From the NCBI GenBank assembly GCA_907163375.1, contig CAJQUW010016138.1, positions 351,001 to 415,000 of the forward strand: 64,000 nt of DNA. The letters are read 5' to 3'. The translations under genes were made by a program, and so were the position numbers. Below, piece after piece: positions 43,400-54,103 of this stretch (its first letter is position 1; each line of letters starts with the position of its first letter). The notes under the pieces are model-generated. The model did no database searches and was not told the DNA's origin. It was given only the letters and a program-made list of their open reading frames with translations. Source of the stretch: Prostheceraeus crozeri. Its lineage: Eukaryota; Platyhelminthes; Polycladida; Euryleptidae.

Positions 43400-46300
43400 A
43401 ATTCTCTCTGTTTTAACGTGTCCATAATATGACAAAACTGTGATTTTATGTTTGTTTTCATAAAAGGAATGACAGAATTTCTGATATCAGTGTATTTTGA
43501 ACAAGTGCAAAAATAATGAAACACATCTTCAATTTCATTGTCATTACAATTCTTGCAAATGCATTCGTCGTATGTCTTTCGGTCGTTATATCTTCCAGTT
43601 TCAAAGATTAAGTTATGATTACCTGTTCTTATTTTCAGTATTGTTGAAATTATTTTGTTGACGTTTGTTATATTCCAGTAACTTTTTGCATTTCATTAAA
43701 ACGACACAATTCTAAGTAGTTTAAACATTTGTTACTATCTTTAGTAATATCTATTCATTGTTGTCTGAAATATTCCGTTAATTTAAAATTAATTGTCTTT
43801 TTCAAATACTTTAATGAACTAGAATTTATGTTTTGATGTATATTGATGCATATCAGTTAGACTGAGCTTTTTAATTTATTTATGCGAAATATCCAAGTAT
43901 TATAAAATATAGGATTCTCCACGTCAGTTTTAATGATGTTAAATATTTTCTTCACAAAGTGATGTTTCGTACATATAATTCAATTACATCCAGTAATTTA
44001 ATGCTGCTTTGTAGAAATGAAATTCTATGGGTTTAATTCCAAATTCACCTATTATGTAATAATTTGATGTTGTGCGTTTCAAATGATAAAGGTTTTTATA
44101 AAATTGAGTCTGGACTTTATTGAGATCTTTTATATTTCGATCGAAATAAAACTCTGCGCCGTATTTCATTTTTGAAATAATTAACATCTCTAATGCATTT
44201 ACAAGAATATCTCCGTCTATGTATCCAAAATTCTTTACTGTTTTTCCGGTTATACAGACTGAGATTTTTCCATGCTTTGTTCACTCTTCTATATGTTTTC
44301 GATCACATCTTTAGAAGAATATTCCGAGGTATTTATATTCGCCTACTATTTCAATTTCTATAGTGCTTCCATTTATATTGATTTCGACGTGACTGTAGTT
44401 ATTGACTGTATGACTGTAAGACACAATCTGCTGCAATACGTGGTCATGTAGGTCATAGGTCGCGACAATGTCATTGCTAACAACTCCATTGATGCTTCTG
44501 CATTGTGCTATGCATTCTCATCTGTCTTTCAAAACACTGATATCGCGATAGTTTCGAGTGATGTGCCCTCTGTCCCTTTAGTCATAACCGAAAGGGATGT
44601 CATGGAAGTGATTTTCAGCCTTCAAAAAAGTTCTCCTGGACCTGATGGCCTACCTACATGGCTCTACAAAGACTTCTGTGATCCTCCGATCCCCATCATC
44701 CATCATATCTGTACATTGAGTGTCAACAGTGGCATTTTCCCCGCTACTCTCAAGCGGGCGTATGAAGTGCCTATACCGAAATGCAAAAAGCCACAATTTA
44801 CTGATTACCAATCTCTATTTTGCCTGTTCTGGCCAAAATACTTGAGAAAATCATACTGAAGAACTGGTTTCATTCCATCTTGCCAAAGCTTTCAAGTGAT
44901 CAATTTGCATTCATGCCAAGACATGGACAGGGGACTGTTTGTGCACTAACCTATATGGTCAATCGTATCTTGTCTCATTTGGATTCACCTGGTACTATCA
45001 GACTTCTTATCGTGGATTTCACGAAAGCGTTCGACAAAATACCACATAACGTCATCATAAACTCGTTGTATTCCCTTGCCGCTCCTATTGAACTCATTAA
45101 ATGGATTCAATCATACCTTGATTCTAGAGTGCAATGTGTGAAAACTAATGGACAACTTTCTTCTTGGTACCCAGCTATTAGTGGAGTGCCCCAGGGAGGT
45201 GTGTTATCACCTCTTCTGTTCGCCATAGCTGTTAACGATTATCATGCTCAACAACCAAATAGCACTCTCCTAAAATTCGCGGATGACTTTTTTATTATCC
45301 ATGCCCTACGGCATGCCAGCGAAAATCATCTTAGTTCTGAACTTGACCATCTGACTTATTGGTCTGAATCTCATGCATTCAAACTTAACAACAATAAGAC
45401 GAAAGTGATGAACATACAAACGAAACGGTCCATTGTTTTGGCTCCATTGGAAGATACAGCATCTAATTGTGAAATTGAAGCAGTAAAGACGGCAAAAATC
45501 TTGGGCATTACATTTGATGATCAGCTAACGTGGCACCATCACATTGATAAGTGCCTTGAGCCGTGCCAGGAAAAGACTGTACATGCTCTACTCTCTTAAA
45601 CGGATTAACGCTCCTCAGCGCATCATGTGGCTGGTATACTGTACACTCATACGATCGGCAGCCAGCTACAGCTTTCCTGCATGGTGTAGCGTTAACAAAA
45701 TCTGTTTCCGACAGTTAACCCAATTTGAAGAACGTGTTTTCCGAATTTTTCGGATTAAGGGGAAAATCAAATTTGCTGATTTTTGTGACTTGATGGCAAG
45801 ACGCCCATCAAGTAAAGCGATCTGCCCTCAGCATCCCTTGCATGTGATATTTGACAAATCATCATCTAGGTCTTCTACTCGCAAAGGATTCCTTCACAGG
45901 AAAGTGATGGCCAAAACCAAGCGGTTTCACTCGTCTTTCATTAGATTTGCTTAACTTTCTTTCATGTTCCATCTTCTGTAATGTTGTACATGCCACTTCC
46001 GAATCTTGTTTTGAAGTGTAATAAAGCCATATTATTGTTATTATTATTTTTATCATCACAGACCATAATTTTAGTTTAATCAAAGTTGATACTCAAACAA
46101 TTTTCATTGCAATAATTCTGTATAATTTTTATTTGTTGGATTATTCCTGCTTTAGAACTGGTTATTAGTAATACATCGCCTGCATAAATAAAGGATGCTA
46201 ACTTCATGTCCATGATTTCTATCGGGTCTGTTATGTCCGAATTTCTCTCCAATTTTAAGAGTAGGTCGTTGATATAAAGACAAACCAGTTCTATAGGCTA

Positions 46301-46720
46301 TCTCCTTTGGCATGTGATTTTTTAGTTGAAAGACATCGCTTTCTTCACCATTGAATAAAATTTTATAGCCATTGTTCAAAAGAACATGTGATAGTAGAGA
46401 TAGAAATTTCCCTTTTACAATTGTGCTACTGAGTTTTGAGATTAATCTATTCTTTGGAATACTGTCAAAGGCCTTCGATGAAACAAAGATATAAAGTTGT
46501 ATTATTGTTTTTGTATATTCTGATAATTTCTTTAAGGATCCATATGCAATCAATGGTAGAATTATCTTTCGTGAAGCCAATCTGCGATTGATGGAGTAGT
46601 CCATATTTTTCAATCCACTGATTCAATCGGCTGTTAAAGATTTTGTTAGGAGCTTTTCTAAACACGATGACAGGTTGATGAATCTGTATGAATTAATATC
46701 ATTTTGTCACTTTTCTTGAA
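43400..46720 (-). mobile_element. Non-LTR retrotransposon fragment, family 2, copy 2 (split by a nested LINE)
   Basis: The minus strand reads from about 46,700 down. A reverse transcriptase start (NSRLNQWIEKYGLLHQSQIGFTKDNS), FDSIPKNRLISKL and an SxxYA-like palm segment end near 46,060. Downstream parts resume at about 44,450 with EYKYLGIFF, MLIISKMKYGAEFYFDRNIKDLNK near 44,180 and a Cys/His module (CICKNCNDNEIEDVFHYFC) near 43,540. The gap is exactly occupied by a plus-strand LINE fragment. Multiple stops and frameshifts. Confidence 0.65.
44460..46055 (+). mobile_element. 5'-truncated LINE, family 3, nested in family 2
   Basis: Carries only the reverse transcriptase and C-terminus: KSSPGPDGLPTWLYKD near 44,630, LIVDFTKAFDKIPH near 45,010, GVPQGGVLSPLLFAIAVNDY near 45,190, KFADDFFI near 45,280, then ITFDDQLTWHHHI. 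The frame shifts about twice (near 44,840 and 45,570). It ends in an aataaag-type tail with a (att)n stretch near 46,020-46,050. Clade not settled; jockey/CR1-like by eye. Confidence 0.7.
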
Positions 46721-46734
46721 CAAAGGTGTACTCT

Positions 46735-47030
46735 AACCAGGGATGCGGAGTCCTATCATTTTGATAGGACTCCGACTCTGGGGGTTGATAGGACTCCGAC
46801 TCCGAGTGGCAAGTGTATAAGCCTAGTTTTTTGAAAAATTAACTGGTAACCTACATCATAGATCATTATAGGCTTACCTGAACCTATATTTAGCAGGCTT
46901 GCCGTGGGAATTGATTTTGAATTCGCATTCCCACGGGATTTTTGATGGGAATCCCATGGGAGTTCCCGTTCCCACGGGATTTTTCAGTATTTCCCATCAG
47001 AATTCCCATGGCTCATTACTCTTCCTATAT
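46735..47030. repeat. Short palindromic repeats (GGACTCCGACTC and CCCACGGGAAT types)
   Basis: A perfect 12-bp palindrome (ggagtcctatca-ttt-tgataggactcc) lies at 46,747-46,773, followed by ataggactccgactccgag. A second set, ccgtgggaat ... attcccacgg, is at 46,902-46,936 with further tcccatgggaa copies to about 47,012. It looks like two small palindromic elements side by side; no gene. Confidence 0.6.
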
Positions 47031-47337
47031 ACGGTTTATGGTTCTCTTCTTTCGGACTACAAGTCGATTAACGGATTTTCGTAATTAAACTGATGAGATT
47101 AAGCGCTTTTAGTTGGATGAACCTATCTTTTGGATGAAAAAGTATTGGCATATCAATCTATCTTATCTTGCAATTTCCAAAAATTGCAAGTTTTTACTAA
47201 TTATCAAAAATATCTATCATTTTGTTTCAGTAATTAGTCAATCAATAAAGACGACTTGATCGAAATAGTCTTCGATTACATATATGCCTATATATACACA
47301 TATTCGCATGTGTATTCACACTGATTAGTAATGGGCA

Positions 47338-47815
47338 AAAGACCGTTCCAGGACACCATAAAATCAGAAAAAATAGTATCTTTAAAAACGACATAAATTC
47401 ATGAATTTGAACCCTTTTTCAGGTTTTTAAGACCTAAATACATGAATTTAGTCCATTCAAAAAGTACCATTTTTGAAAAAATGGTACTTTTTAAAAACGA
47501 CATAAATTCATGAATTTGAACCCTTTTTCAGGTTATGAAGACCTAAATTCACAAATTTGGGCGTTTTTAAAAATACCCAATTTTTCAAATTTTTCAAAAT
47601 CTCAAAATTTGAGAATTACAATTTTCACCCTCGCTTAAATCATGACCGTTCCAGGACACCGAAAAAATCAGAAAAGTTAAGAATCTCAAATTTGAGAATT
47701 ACAATTTTCACCACTTAAATCATGACCGTTCCAGGACACTGAAAATTAGTATTTTTAAAAACGTCTTTTAAATCCATTTTTCAGGTTTTTAAAATATATC
47801 ATGTGACTAAAAATA
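47338..47815. repeat. Interspersed direct repeats around gaccgttccaggacac
   Basis: gaccgttccaggacac occurs at about 47,341, 47,643 and 47,723. aaaacgacataaattcatga with the following ttgaaccctttttcaggtt occurs twice (near 47,380 and 47,495). aatttgagaattacaatttt occurs twice. The region borders the left end of copy B and may be subterminal repeat DNA of that element or an older satellite. Confidence 0.65.
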
Positions 47816-48014
47816 TTTGAAGGAATTGACATATTCTTAACAATAAGTTTAGGTACTTTTACAATTGTCATTCAATTGTAGAGAACATCTGCTTCTCGCA
47901 TTTATGAATAAAATGCATTTCAGTGTAAGGAGCTGTGTCCTCCAACTCAAACATTTGAAAGGAAACAATGTATGAAAGAACAAACAGCTGCTACTACTCT
48001 GTGAAACAATGACA

Positions 48015-48266
48015 TTTTAATTGTACGTTAGGCGAGTTGTTTTAATTCTTGTTAGTGCGTCAGCACATCCGTATGACGTTAAGATATCTGCCAGCTGTAC
48101 TGTTTTCATTTATCTCTCTCGTCTGTCATTGTATCGTGTGCTCAGATTGTTGTGTTATTATTTCAATCAACACTTATCATCTGCTTGCTCTCATCGTTCC
48201 GCTATCTTTAATTACGTTATTCTTATATTTTGAACATAGTGATTTGTACTAATTTATCGGTCAATC
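48015..48266 (+). promoter_or_regulatory. Conserved leader upstream of terminal gene, copy B
   Basis: Matches the minus strand of 11,496-11,650, including gtacgttaggc, agttgttttaattctt, atgacgt and gttttcattt-tctctc blocks. Conservation exceeds that of the coding sequence downstream. Confidence 0.55.
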
Positions 48267-48935
48267 ATGAGTCAAGCAGTCGTTGAACAACAAGCCAACA
48301 TAGCAACGGTACTTCCAGAGTTCTTCAAAAATATTGCGGATTTGTTCATTCCATCGGAGAAACATTCTGAATACTTTTCGTATATAGACCAGCAAGTGAA
48401 GAAAGCGCCTCTACTCTTCAATCCTGACGCTATACGTTCTGCTCGAAAAGCATACAAAGAGCAACATAAAATCGCAGCCAGAGCAAAGAAGGAAGCAGCA
48501 CTTCCCTTCAGAATCGAAACATTTACAAAACAGTTGAAGGAAAGTGTTGTTGAACGTCATACATTCATCGAATCAGTGGAATATTTTACAGAACCGGCGG
48601 GGGACATTTCAACGACAGTGAATTCTTTGAAACAACACTTGAAATACGAAAAACAAAGCCATCTTTTGAGTGTCACATGTAAAATTTTTATTGGAAAACA
48701 CGCAAATCATATATTATCCTTGTGTGAGAATAATAAAGCAGATTTCACATATCTCTTAAAACATCACAATATTAACTTTTCACGAACTGAATTGAGTTTC
48801 GCAATGAAGTTGGCAAAACTGGCAGATAAATATCAGACTCTTTGTAGAGTCTCGCTTCCTATACGACTGTTAAAAACTAATCTTTCAATCTTGGAGCAGT
48901 GTCTTTCACAAGATGAGGGTTTTTGGAATAATTGA
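48267..48935 (+). CDS. Terminal gene of copy B, unknown function
   Basis: 222 residues, looks whole. Mainly helical. LLKHHNINFSRTELSFAMKLAKLADKYQ aligns in pattern with the FSR ... KL-x-KLSKNY segment of the gene at 10,809-11,495, but overall identity is low. Not recognised; possibly a DNA-binding or host-interaction protein under fast evolution. Confidence 0.6.
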   Translation: MSQAVVEQQANIATVLPEFFKNIADLFIPSEKHSEYFSYIDQQVKKAPLLFNPDAIRSARKAYKEQHKIAARAKKEAALPFRIETFTKQLKESVVERHTFIESVEYFTEPAGDISTTVNSLKQHLKYEKQSHLLSVTCKIFIGKHANHILSLCENNKADFTYLLKHHNINFSRTELSFAMKLAKLADKYQTLCRVSLPIRLLKTNLSILEQCLSQDEGFWNN

Positions 48936-49500
48936 TTATTCAACCCTTCTGTTTTAAATGCAATGTTATTTCCTCTTGCACATGTAAATACAATAGAGTG
49001 TTTCATCCAATGAAACCTTGTCCTCGCGTGGACAGAAAACCCATTGTTTAGAAAATTTGTATCTGTCGGTTTTAAATGCAATGTTATTTCCTGTTTTAAA
49101 TGCAATGTTATTTCCTCTTGCACATGTAAATACAATAGAGTGTTTCATCCAATGAAACCTTGTCCTCGCGTGGACAGAAATCCTATTGTTTAGAAAAATT
49201 GTATCTTATATGCAATGTTACTTCCTGTTTTAAATGCAATGTTATTTCCTGTTTTCAATCATTTTCATTATGTTGTTATATGCAATGTTATTTCCTGTTT
49301 TAAATGCAATGTTATTTCCTATTTTAAATGCAATGTTATTTCCTGTTTTAAATGCAATGTTATTTCCTGTTTTAAATGCAATGTTATTTCCTGTTTTCAA
49401 TCATTTTCATTATGTTGTTATATGACGTCATTTTTCTCTCATCCAATGAAACCTTGTCCTCGCGTGGACAAATTTACATGTAGTTCAATGTATCCAAATT
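48936..49500. repeat. Tandem arrays of 24-base and about 140-base units
   Basis: A longer unit (tttaaatgcaatgttatttc, then acatgtaaatacaatagagt, caatgaaaccttgtcctcgc) occurs twice from about 48,951 and 49,092 and partly again near 49,440. In between, 24-base units ttttaaatgcaatgttatttcctg repeat about seven times. It fills the same slot as the 112-base array of copy A but is different in sequence, apart from a weak gcgtgga-a core. Confidence 0.85.
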
Positions 49501-49639
49501 GAATGTATGCAAAGTGGTTGTAACCAAATTGAAATATCCATGTGTTGTTTTTAATTTCTCATTTACGGGAATATAATAGAAACATTGTACCTTCTATAAA
49601 AATGAGAAACATTAGAGACATTCTAAAAATATACAGCAA

Positions 49640-49995
49640 ACAAAACCACATTAAATTTCGATTTAAATGAGATTGCTAAGCAATTGGGAATAAAGAATTT
49701 TCACATATTGATGAGTAATGAATTACTATTGATAAAAGATGAGCGAAACACCAACTCTACTGCTACAATGCAACAATGTAACGTTTAAATTTAGATTAAA
49801 TTAAATTAAATCATTTCAAAATTGAATAAGTAGTAAAGAAAGACATCATTAGAGACCAGTTTTAAATCAATACCCCCCCCCAAGTAGTAAGGAAAGTCAT
49901 CATTATAAAAATGTTTTAAATCAATACCCCCTTCTGACTAAGTAGTAAGGAAAGACATCATTAGAGAACAGTTTTAAATCAATACCCCCCCCCCT
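49640..49995 (+). repeat. Partial protease duplication and a 55-base repeat
   Basis: 49,650-49,790 resembles the first 45 codons of the protease that follows (NFDLNEIA, LGIKNFHILMS), so the 5' part of that gene has been duplicated upstream as a non-functional remnant. After it, aagtagtaaggaaagacatc with ttttaaatcaatacccccc repeats three times up to about 49,995. Confidence 0.65.
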
Positions 49996-50034
49996 GCCTT
50001 CTAGGGGTCCCTTAAGAAATTTTTTTATTATAAA

Positions 50035-50493
50035 ATGAGCAACATAAATGAGTTTTTTAAATTATATGGAACACAGACAACAACGAATTTCGATTTAAAT
50101 AAGATTGCTAATCGATTAGGAATAAAGAATTTTCACATATTGATGAGGGATGAATTACAATTCCTAAAAAATAGGCCAACAGGAACCTTCAGTTCCCGGA
50201 ACAAAGTTCCATCAATAACTGTAAATTTCATAACAAATCTTCATACGTCAAATGAAAAAGGTGTACATTGGTCAGCAGGCGTTAAAAATCATCAGCAGAA
50301 CTATTATTTTGATTCATACGGTTTGCCCCCTACAAATGAAGTAAAAGAATTAATTGGAACGGGAACATACAATACGTTTCAAATTCAAACACCAGGCACT
50401 ACTTATTGTGGACAATTATGTCTTTATGTTTTATTTAAATTACAGGAAGGAGTACCATTTCTAGATATTATGTTAGAGTTAAACAATCTATAA
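50035..50493 (+). CDS. Adenain/Ulp1-type cysteine protease, copy B
   Basis: 152 residues, looks whole. Likely catalytic residues are H78 (GVHWSAG), D93 (YYFDSYG), Q127 and C129 (CGQLCLYV). The size is shorter than adenovirus protease but usual for Polintons. An in-frame pair of hairpins (50,182-50,210) encodes the TGTFSSRNKV loop before the catalytic His; the upstream remnant lacks it. The start follows an A-rich leader. Confidence 0.85.
   Translation: MSNINEFFKLYGTQTTTNFDLNKIANRLGIKNFHILMRDELQFLKNRPTGTFSSRNKVPSITVNFITNLHTSNEKGVHWSAGVKNHQQNYYFDSYGLPPTNEVKELIGTGTYNTFQIQTPGTTYCGQLCLYVLFKLQEGVPFLDIMLELNNL
50182..50210. repeat. Hairpin pair inside protease, copy B
   Basis: ggaac-cttca-gttcc then ggaac-aaa-gttcc, in frame before the catalytic His. 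Confidence 0.75.
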
Positions 50494-50527
50494 CTCAAGC
50501 GAAGCTAGCTAAAGCGCCACCTAGAGG

Positions 50528-51799
50528 TTAAAGCCCTGTTTTCTGTAATTCATTTTGATAAAAACGGCCTCTGATATCCTCATTATCTAAATCTTTAATT
50601 TCATAAGTAATCGGATAACTTTGATTTATTTTAGAAACTTCAAATATTTCTTTAGTCCAATAGCCAACAAAGCCTTTTTCAAATTTATTCTTATATTTGA
50701 ATATTCTAACTCTATCTCCAATTTTAAATTTCGGCTTAAGTTTCTGAAAATTCGGATTACTCTCATTCGAATAATTATTCTCGAATATTTTCTTTCGTAT
50801 TAAATCAGGGTCGTCAGAAGCATTCTTTGGGGTTTCTTCAATACCTGAATGAACTTTATTATTGTACTCTTCTACAACTCCTGGTAATATCTTCAACCAT
50901 TTCTGATTTCCTTGCTGAGTAAATTTTTTGAAAATTATATTTTTCAACGTCCGATTGAATCTTTCTATCACTACGGCCTTCCCTGCATTTTCAGTTGAAT
51001 AAACAGTTTCAAATAGTGGCTGAACGTTTCGGTTATAAAATTCCGACCCTTTATCAACAAACAATTTCCTTGGCTTTCTATTACTTTCTTTAAAGATTTC
51101 TTCAAACGCATATTTAACTGATAGACCACTTTTATTTTTTAAAGGTTTTACCCAAGCGTATCGTGTATATAAATCTATAACTGTCAATGCGTATTTGTAG
51201 TCCCTTTCATTCGGCATATGAATAAGATCAGCACTCCAAATATCATCTTTATTAAATACTTTTACTTTTAATAAATATTTAGGCTTTCTATATTCTTTAT
51301 GAATTTCAGATGCATAAACGTCTGAATTATGATTTTCATTTAAACCCTGACCGAATAATATTTTAGCTTGTAAAGCTTTCTTAACAAACATTCTTTCAAT
51401 TTTTTCTCTAAATGTAAGATTTTGAATACTATCTAATTCTTGAATCATCTTCTTATCAGCTGCATGTCGAGAACTTAGATCATGATTTCGATAAGCTAAA
51501 TCATGCCTGTAAGCTGCGGCATCTACTCTATTTATTGGTTCTTCACCTGGTTTCGGATTATTATTCTCATCTAGTCTTATATCTAATCGAGTTCCTGGAC
51601 CGGTATATGAATGACCAGGAAGATGTTTTTCTTTCGAATATTTACTCCAAATAAATCCAGGAAAGTTTTCTAATGTTTTTTGTATGTCACCTCCAATATG
51701 CTGACAGTTTGAGTTTTTATTTTTGTTTAATAGATAATTCAATAAATCTAAATTAGAAATTTTTAATTTAATTAAATTTTCGGAATTTTTAGAATTCAT
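50528..51799 (-). CDS. Phospholipase A2-integrase fusion, copy B
   Basis: 423 residues, looks whole, with an ATG start at 51,799. It has the same domain order as in copy A: helical N-terminus (about 1-45), PLA2 with YTGPG and RHDLAY, linker containing LFGQG, DDE integrase core (SADLI, VDKGSEF, ERFNRT) and C-terminal domain. The linker lacks the hairpin insert seen in copy A but keeps the LFGQ|G site. Conservation of both catalytic centres in two copies argues that the fusion is real. Confidence 0.88.
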   Translation of the reverse strand: MNSKNSENLIKLKISNLDLLNYLLNKNKNSNCQHIGGDIQKTLENFPGFIWSKYSKEKHLPGHSYTGPGTRLDIRLDENNNPKPGEEPINRVDAAAYRHDLAYRNHDLSSRHAADKKMIQELDSIQNLTFREKIERMFVKKALQAKILFGQGLNENHNSDVYASEIHKEYRKPKYLLKVKVFNKDDIWSADLIHMPNERDYKYALTVIDLYTRYAWVKPLKNKSGLSVKYAFEEIFKESNRKPRKLFVDKGSEFYNRNVQPLFETVYSTENAGKAVVIERFNRTLKNIIFKKFTQQGNQKWLKILPGVVEEYNNKVHSGIEETPKNASDDPDLIRKKIFENNYSNESNPNFQKLKPKFKIGDRVRIFKYKNKFEKGFVGYWTKEIFEVSKINQSYPITYEIKDLDNEDIRGRFYQNELQKTGL

Positions 51800-51857
51800 T
51801 TTAAAAGATAAAATAAAATATTTGTTTTACCGAAAAGAACCAAAGGTTCTGAGGTTA

Positions 51858-52343
51858 TTACCTTATCATACTAGGACTTAGATATATTCTAGAACCATCT
51901 TTAGTTTCTTTAATTTCAATTAAATCATCAACATTGTGGAGAATATTTTTAAGAACTCGTTTTCCTTCATCAACTAATTTTAATTTACTAATAAAATTAT
52001 CTACTACTCCTTCACCCCTAGCAACTTTCTCTAACTCTCTGTTATGACGTTTTTGTTCTTCTAATGCTGCCTTCTCTGATTTATTTTTATTTACTGCTTG
52101 GACAATACCAGCTGTCCCACCTGCAACACTTCCTGCTGCAGCTATGCCTCCTATTATTAGTGGAATTAATGGGAGAATCCCGCCATTCTTTTCTTCTTGT
52201 AATTGAATATTCTCTATCATTGGTTTACTTATGTAATACTTTTTTTTGTTAATCGTAATAGTTTTAGGGGTATTTTTGTCAACAATATTACGTAATTTTA
52301 ATTCAACAGTTTTATTATTAATATTACTTTTCGCTTGCGACAT
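51858..52343 (-). CDS. Small core/membrane-active virion protein, copy B
   Basis: 161 residues, looks whole. It has a basic N-terminus, a Gly/Ala-rich hydrophobic segment near residues 53-85 and a charged helix with KRHNRELEKVARGEG, a hallmark of this common Polinton family. The C-terminus ends RIYLSPSMIR. It follows the leader array at 52,360-52,510. Confidence 0.65.
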   Translation of the reverse strand: MSQAKSNINNKTVELKLRNIVDKNTPKTITINKKKYYISKPMIENIQLQEEKNGGILPLIPLIIGGIAAAGSVAGGTAGIVQAVNKNKSEKAALEEQKRHNRELEKVARGEGVVDNFISKLKLVDEGKRVLKNILHNVDDLIEIKETKDGSRIYLSPSMIR

Positions 52344-52359
52344 TTTTAATAAAAAAATT

Positions 52360-52532
52360 TTAAGTTATCAAAAATTTAAATCTATTCTAGTTATGAAAAA
52401 ATTTTAAGTTAAGAATTTTTTTAATCTATTCTAGTTATGAAAAAATTTTTAAGTTAAGAATTTTTAAGTTAACAAAAATTTTAATCTATTCTTGTTATGA
52501 AAAAAATTAATTAATCGACTAAGTCTTGGGCT
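52360..52532. repeat. AT-rich tandem leader repeat, copy B
   Basis: Three to four degenerate units containing aatctattctagttatgaaa and taagttaagaattttt, the mirror of 7547-7716. Confidence 0.65.
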
Positions 52533-53868
52533 TTAACCTATCCTAACCATCTTCCCATTAAGAACTTCAATAGAATATTTTACATCTTCTAGCAATAAAC
52601 CATAAGCCATCAATGAAGTTGTGGAATCTTTCTTTTCAATATTAATTGTTACATCACAACCATTTTTAATAATATCTTCAGATTGTGCACTTAAATCGAA
52701 ACAGAAAATTGGATATAAATGTCTCCAATCTCCAGGAGTTAATTGTGGTTCAACTCCAAATTCTATACAAAGATTTCTATAAGAATCATATCCTTCCATA
52801 AATTGATTATTGGTATCATCGAATCTTAATGGATCAATTGGATATCGAGTTTGATTTAATGAAACTTGTAAACTTCGAATTGTATTAATATGAAAAATAT
52901 TATTGTTCTTATCAAAACTTGGAGAATTATTTCTTTGAAATGTTAGTAATAAATATCTTGGGGTATTCGCAGTTCTAGTAAAATGCCAGTTAAATCTTTG
53001 TTCGGAAAAAGTTACTGAACTAGCAGTACGCTTTAGAAAATTTACTGGAATTGGTTTGTTAGTATTTAATCTTTTTGCAATAGCTGTTTCAACCTCTAAA
53101 CTAGGAGTAATATGCGTAATCCACCATTCAAGTCTATCAATTTTTAAATATGCTTTTTTTCCAGTTTTGCCAAAAAAGATTAATTCATTATTTGCCGTAC
53201 GATGAATTATTAATTTAAATTTAAATTGATATGATATTTTGTCATAATCTAAATATCCGAATAATGGAGACAATGACCAATTAACTGTCTGTTTACTTTT
53301 CTTGTTAAATTCACGTCTTTCTTTATATGCATCATTATTTGTTTTATTTAAATGTTTTTGCAATATTTTCTACATCTTTCGCAATTCCTGCTGCATCTGT
53401 TCCAGCGTGAGTTAAATCATCAACAATTATACCATCATTAGTATCAGGAAACCAACCTTCGATTTCATACTTTTTATTATTTTCACCAATTGTTACAAAT
53501 CTAAGCATTGTATCAATTACACCTGGGGAATCACTTATTGTTTCTATATTTTGAGTTGCAACATCTAAACGCATTTGTGTAAATAATCTTGGAAAAAAAT
53601 TATTTTCTAGTGTAATATTATCGGTATCTGGTAATGGTGTTGTAAAATTAGCATCACTATATAAAGAATATTCACAGTGTAAAAATGAATCAGGTAAATA
53701 TAAATAACTCTGCTGATTATCAACTTCAAAAATTAAATCACCTCCAGTATTTACTCTACTGGAAGATCCGGGATTCATAGCAATTCTTATATAGTCATTC
53801 TTTTTTTGATTATAACTGACGAACGGAGGATCGTCTAATCTAAATTTATTTTCGATAAGCGAAGACAT
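52533..53868 (-). pseudogene. Major capsid-like protein, copy B
   Basis: Near-identical to the product at 6176-7546, about 97 percent by eye. It starts MSSLIENKFRLDD. Broken, about one break. Confidence 0.65.
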
Positions 53869-54103
53869 TTTTATAAAAAATAATTTGACTTTTTGTTTTT
53901 CTCACACACAGAAAAAATTCTGCTAAAATAATTTTACTTAAATAATTTTACTAAAAAAAATTTTACTAAAAAATTTTACTAAAAAAATTTTACTAAAAAA
54001 AATTTTACTAAAAAATATATTTTAGAATTTTGCTAGACCAGCTCCGCTACAGCTTTGCTGGTTAAACCGAAGGTTGCTACTCACGCCATTTCCTCTTATT
54101 TCT

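Noticed and set aside
49215-49502. Repeated NVISCFKC-type open frames
   Set aside because: They are translations of the 24-base tandem repeat, whose length is divisible by three and so stays open.
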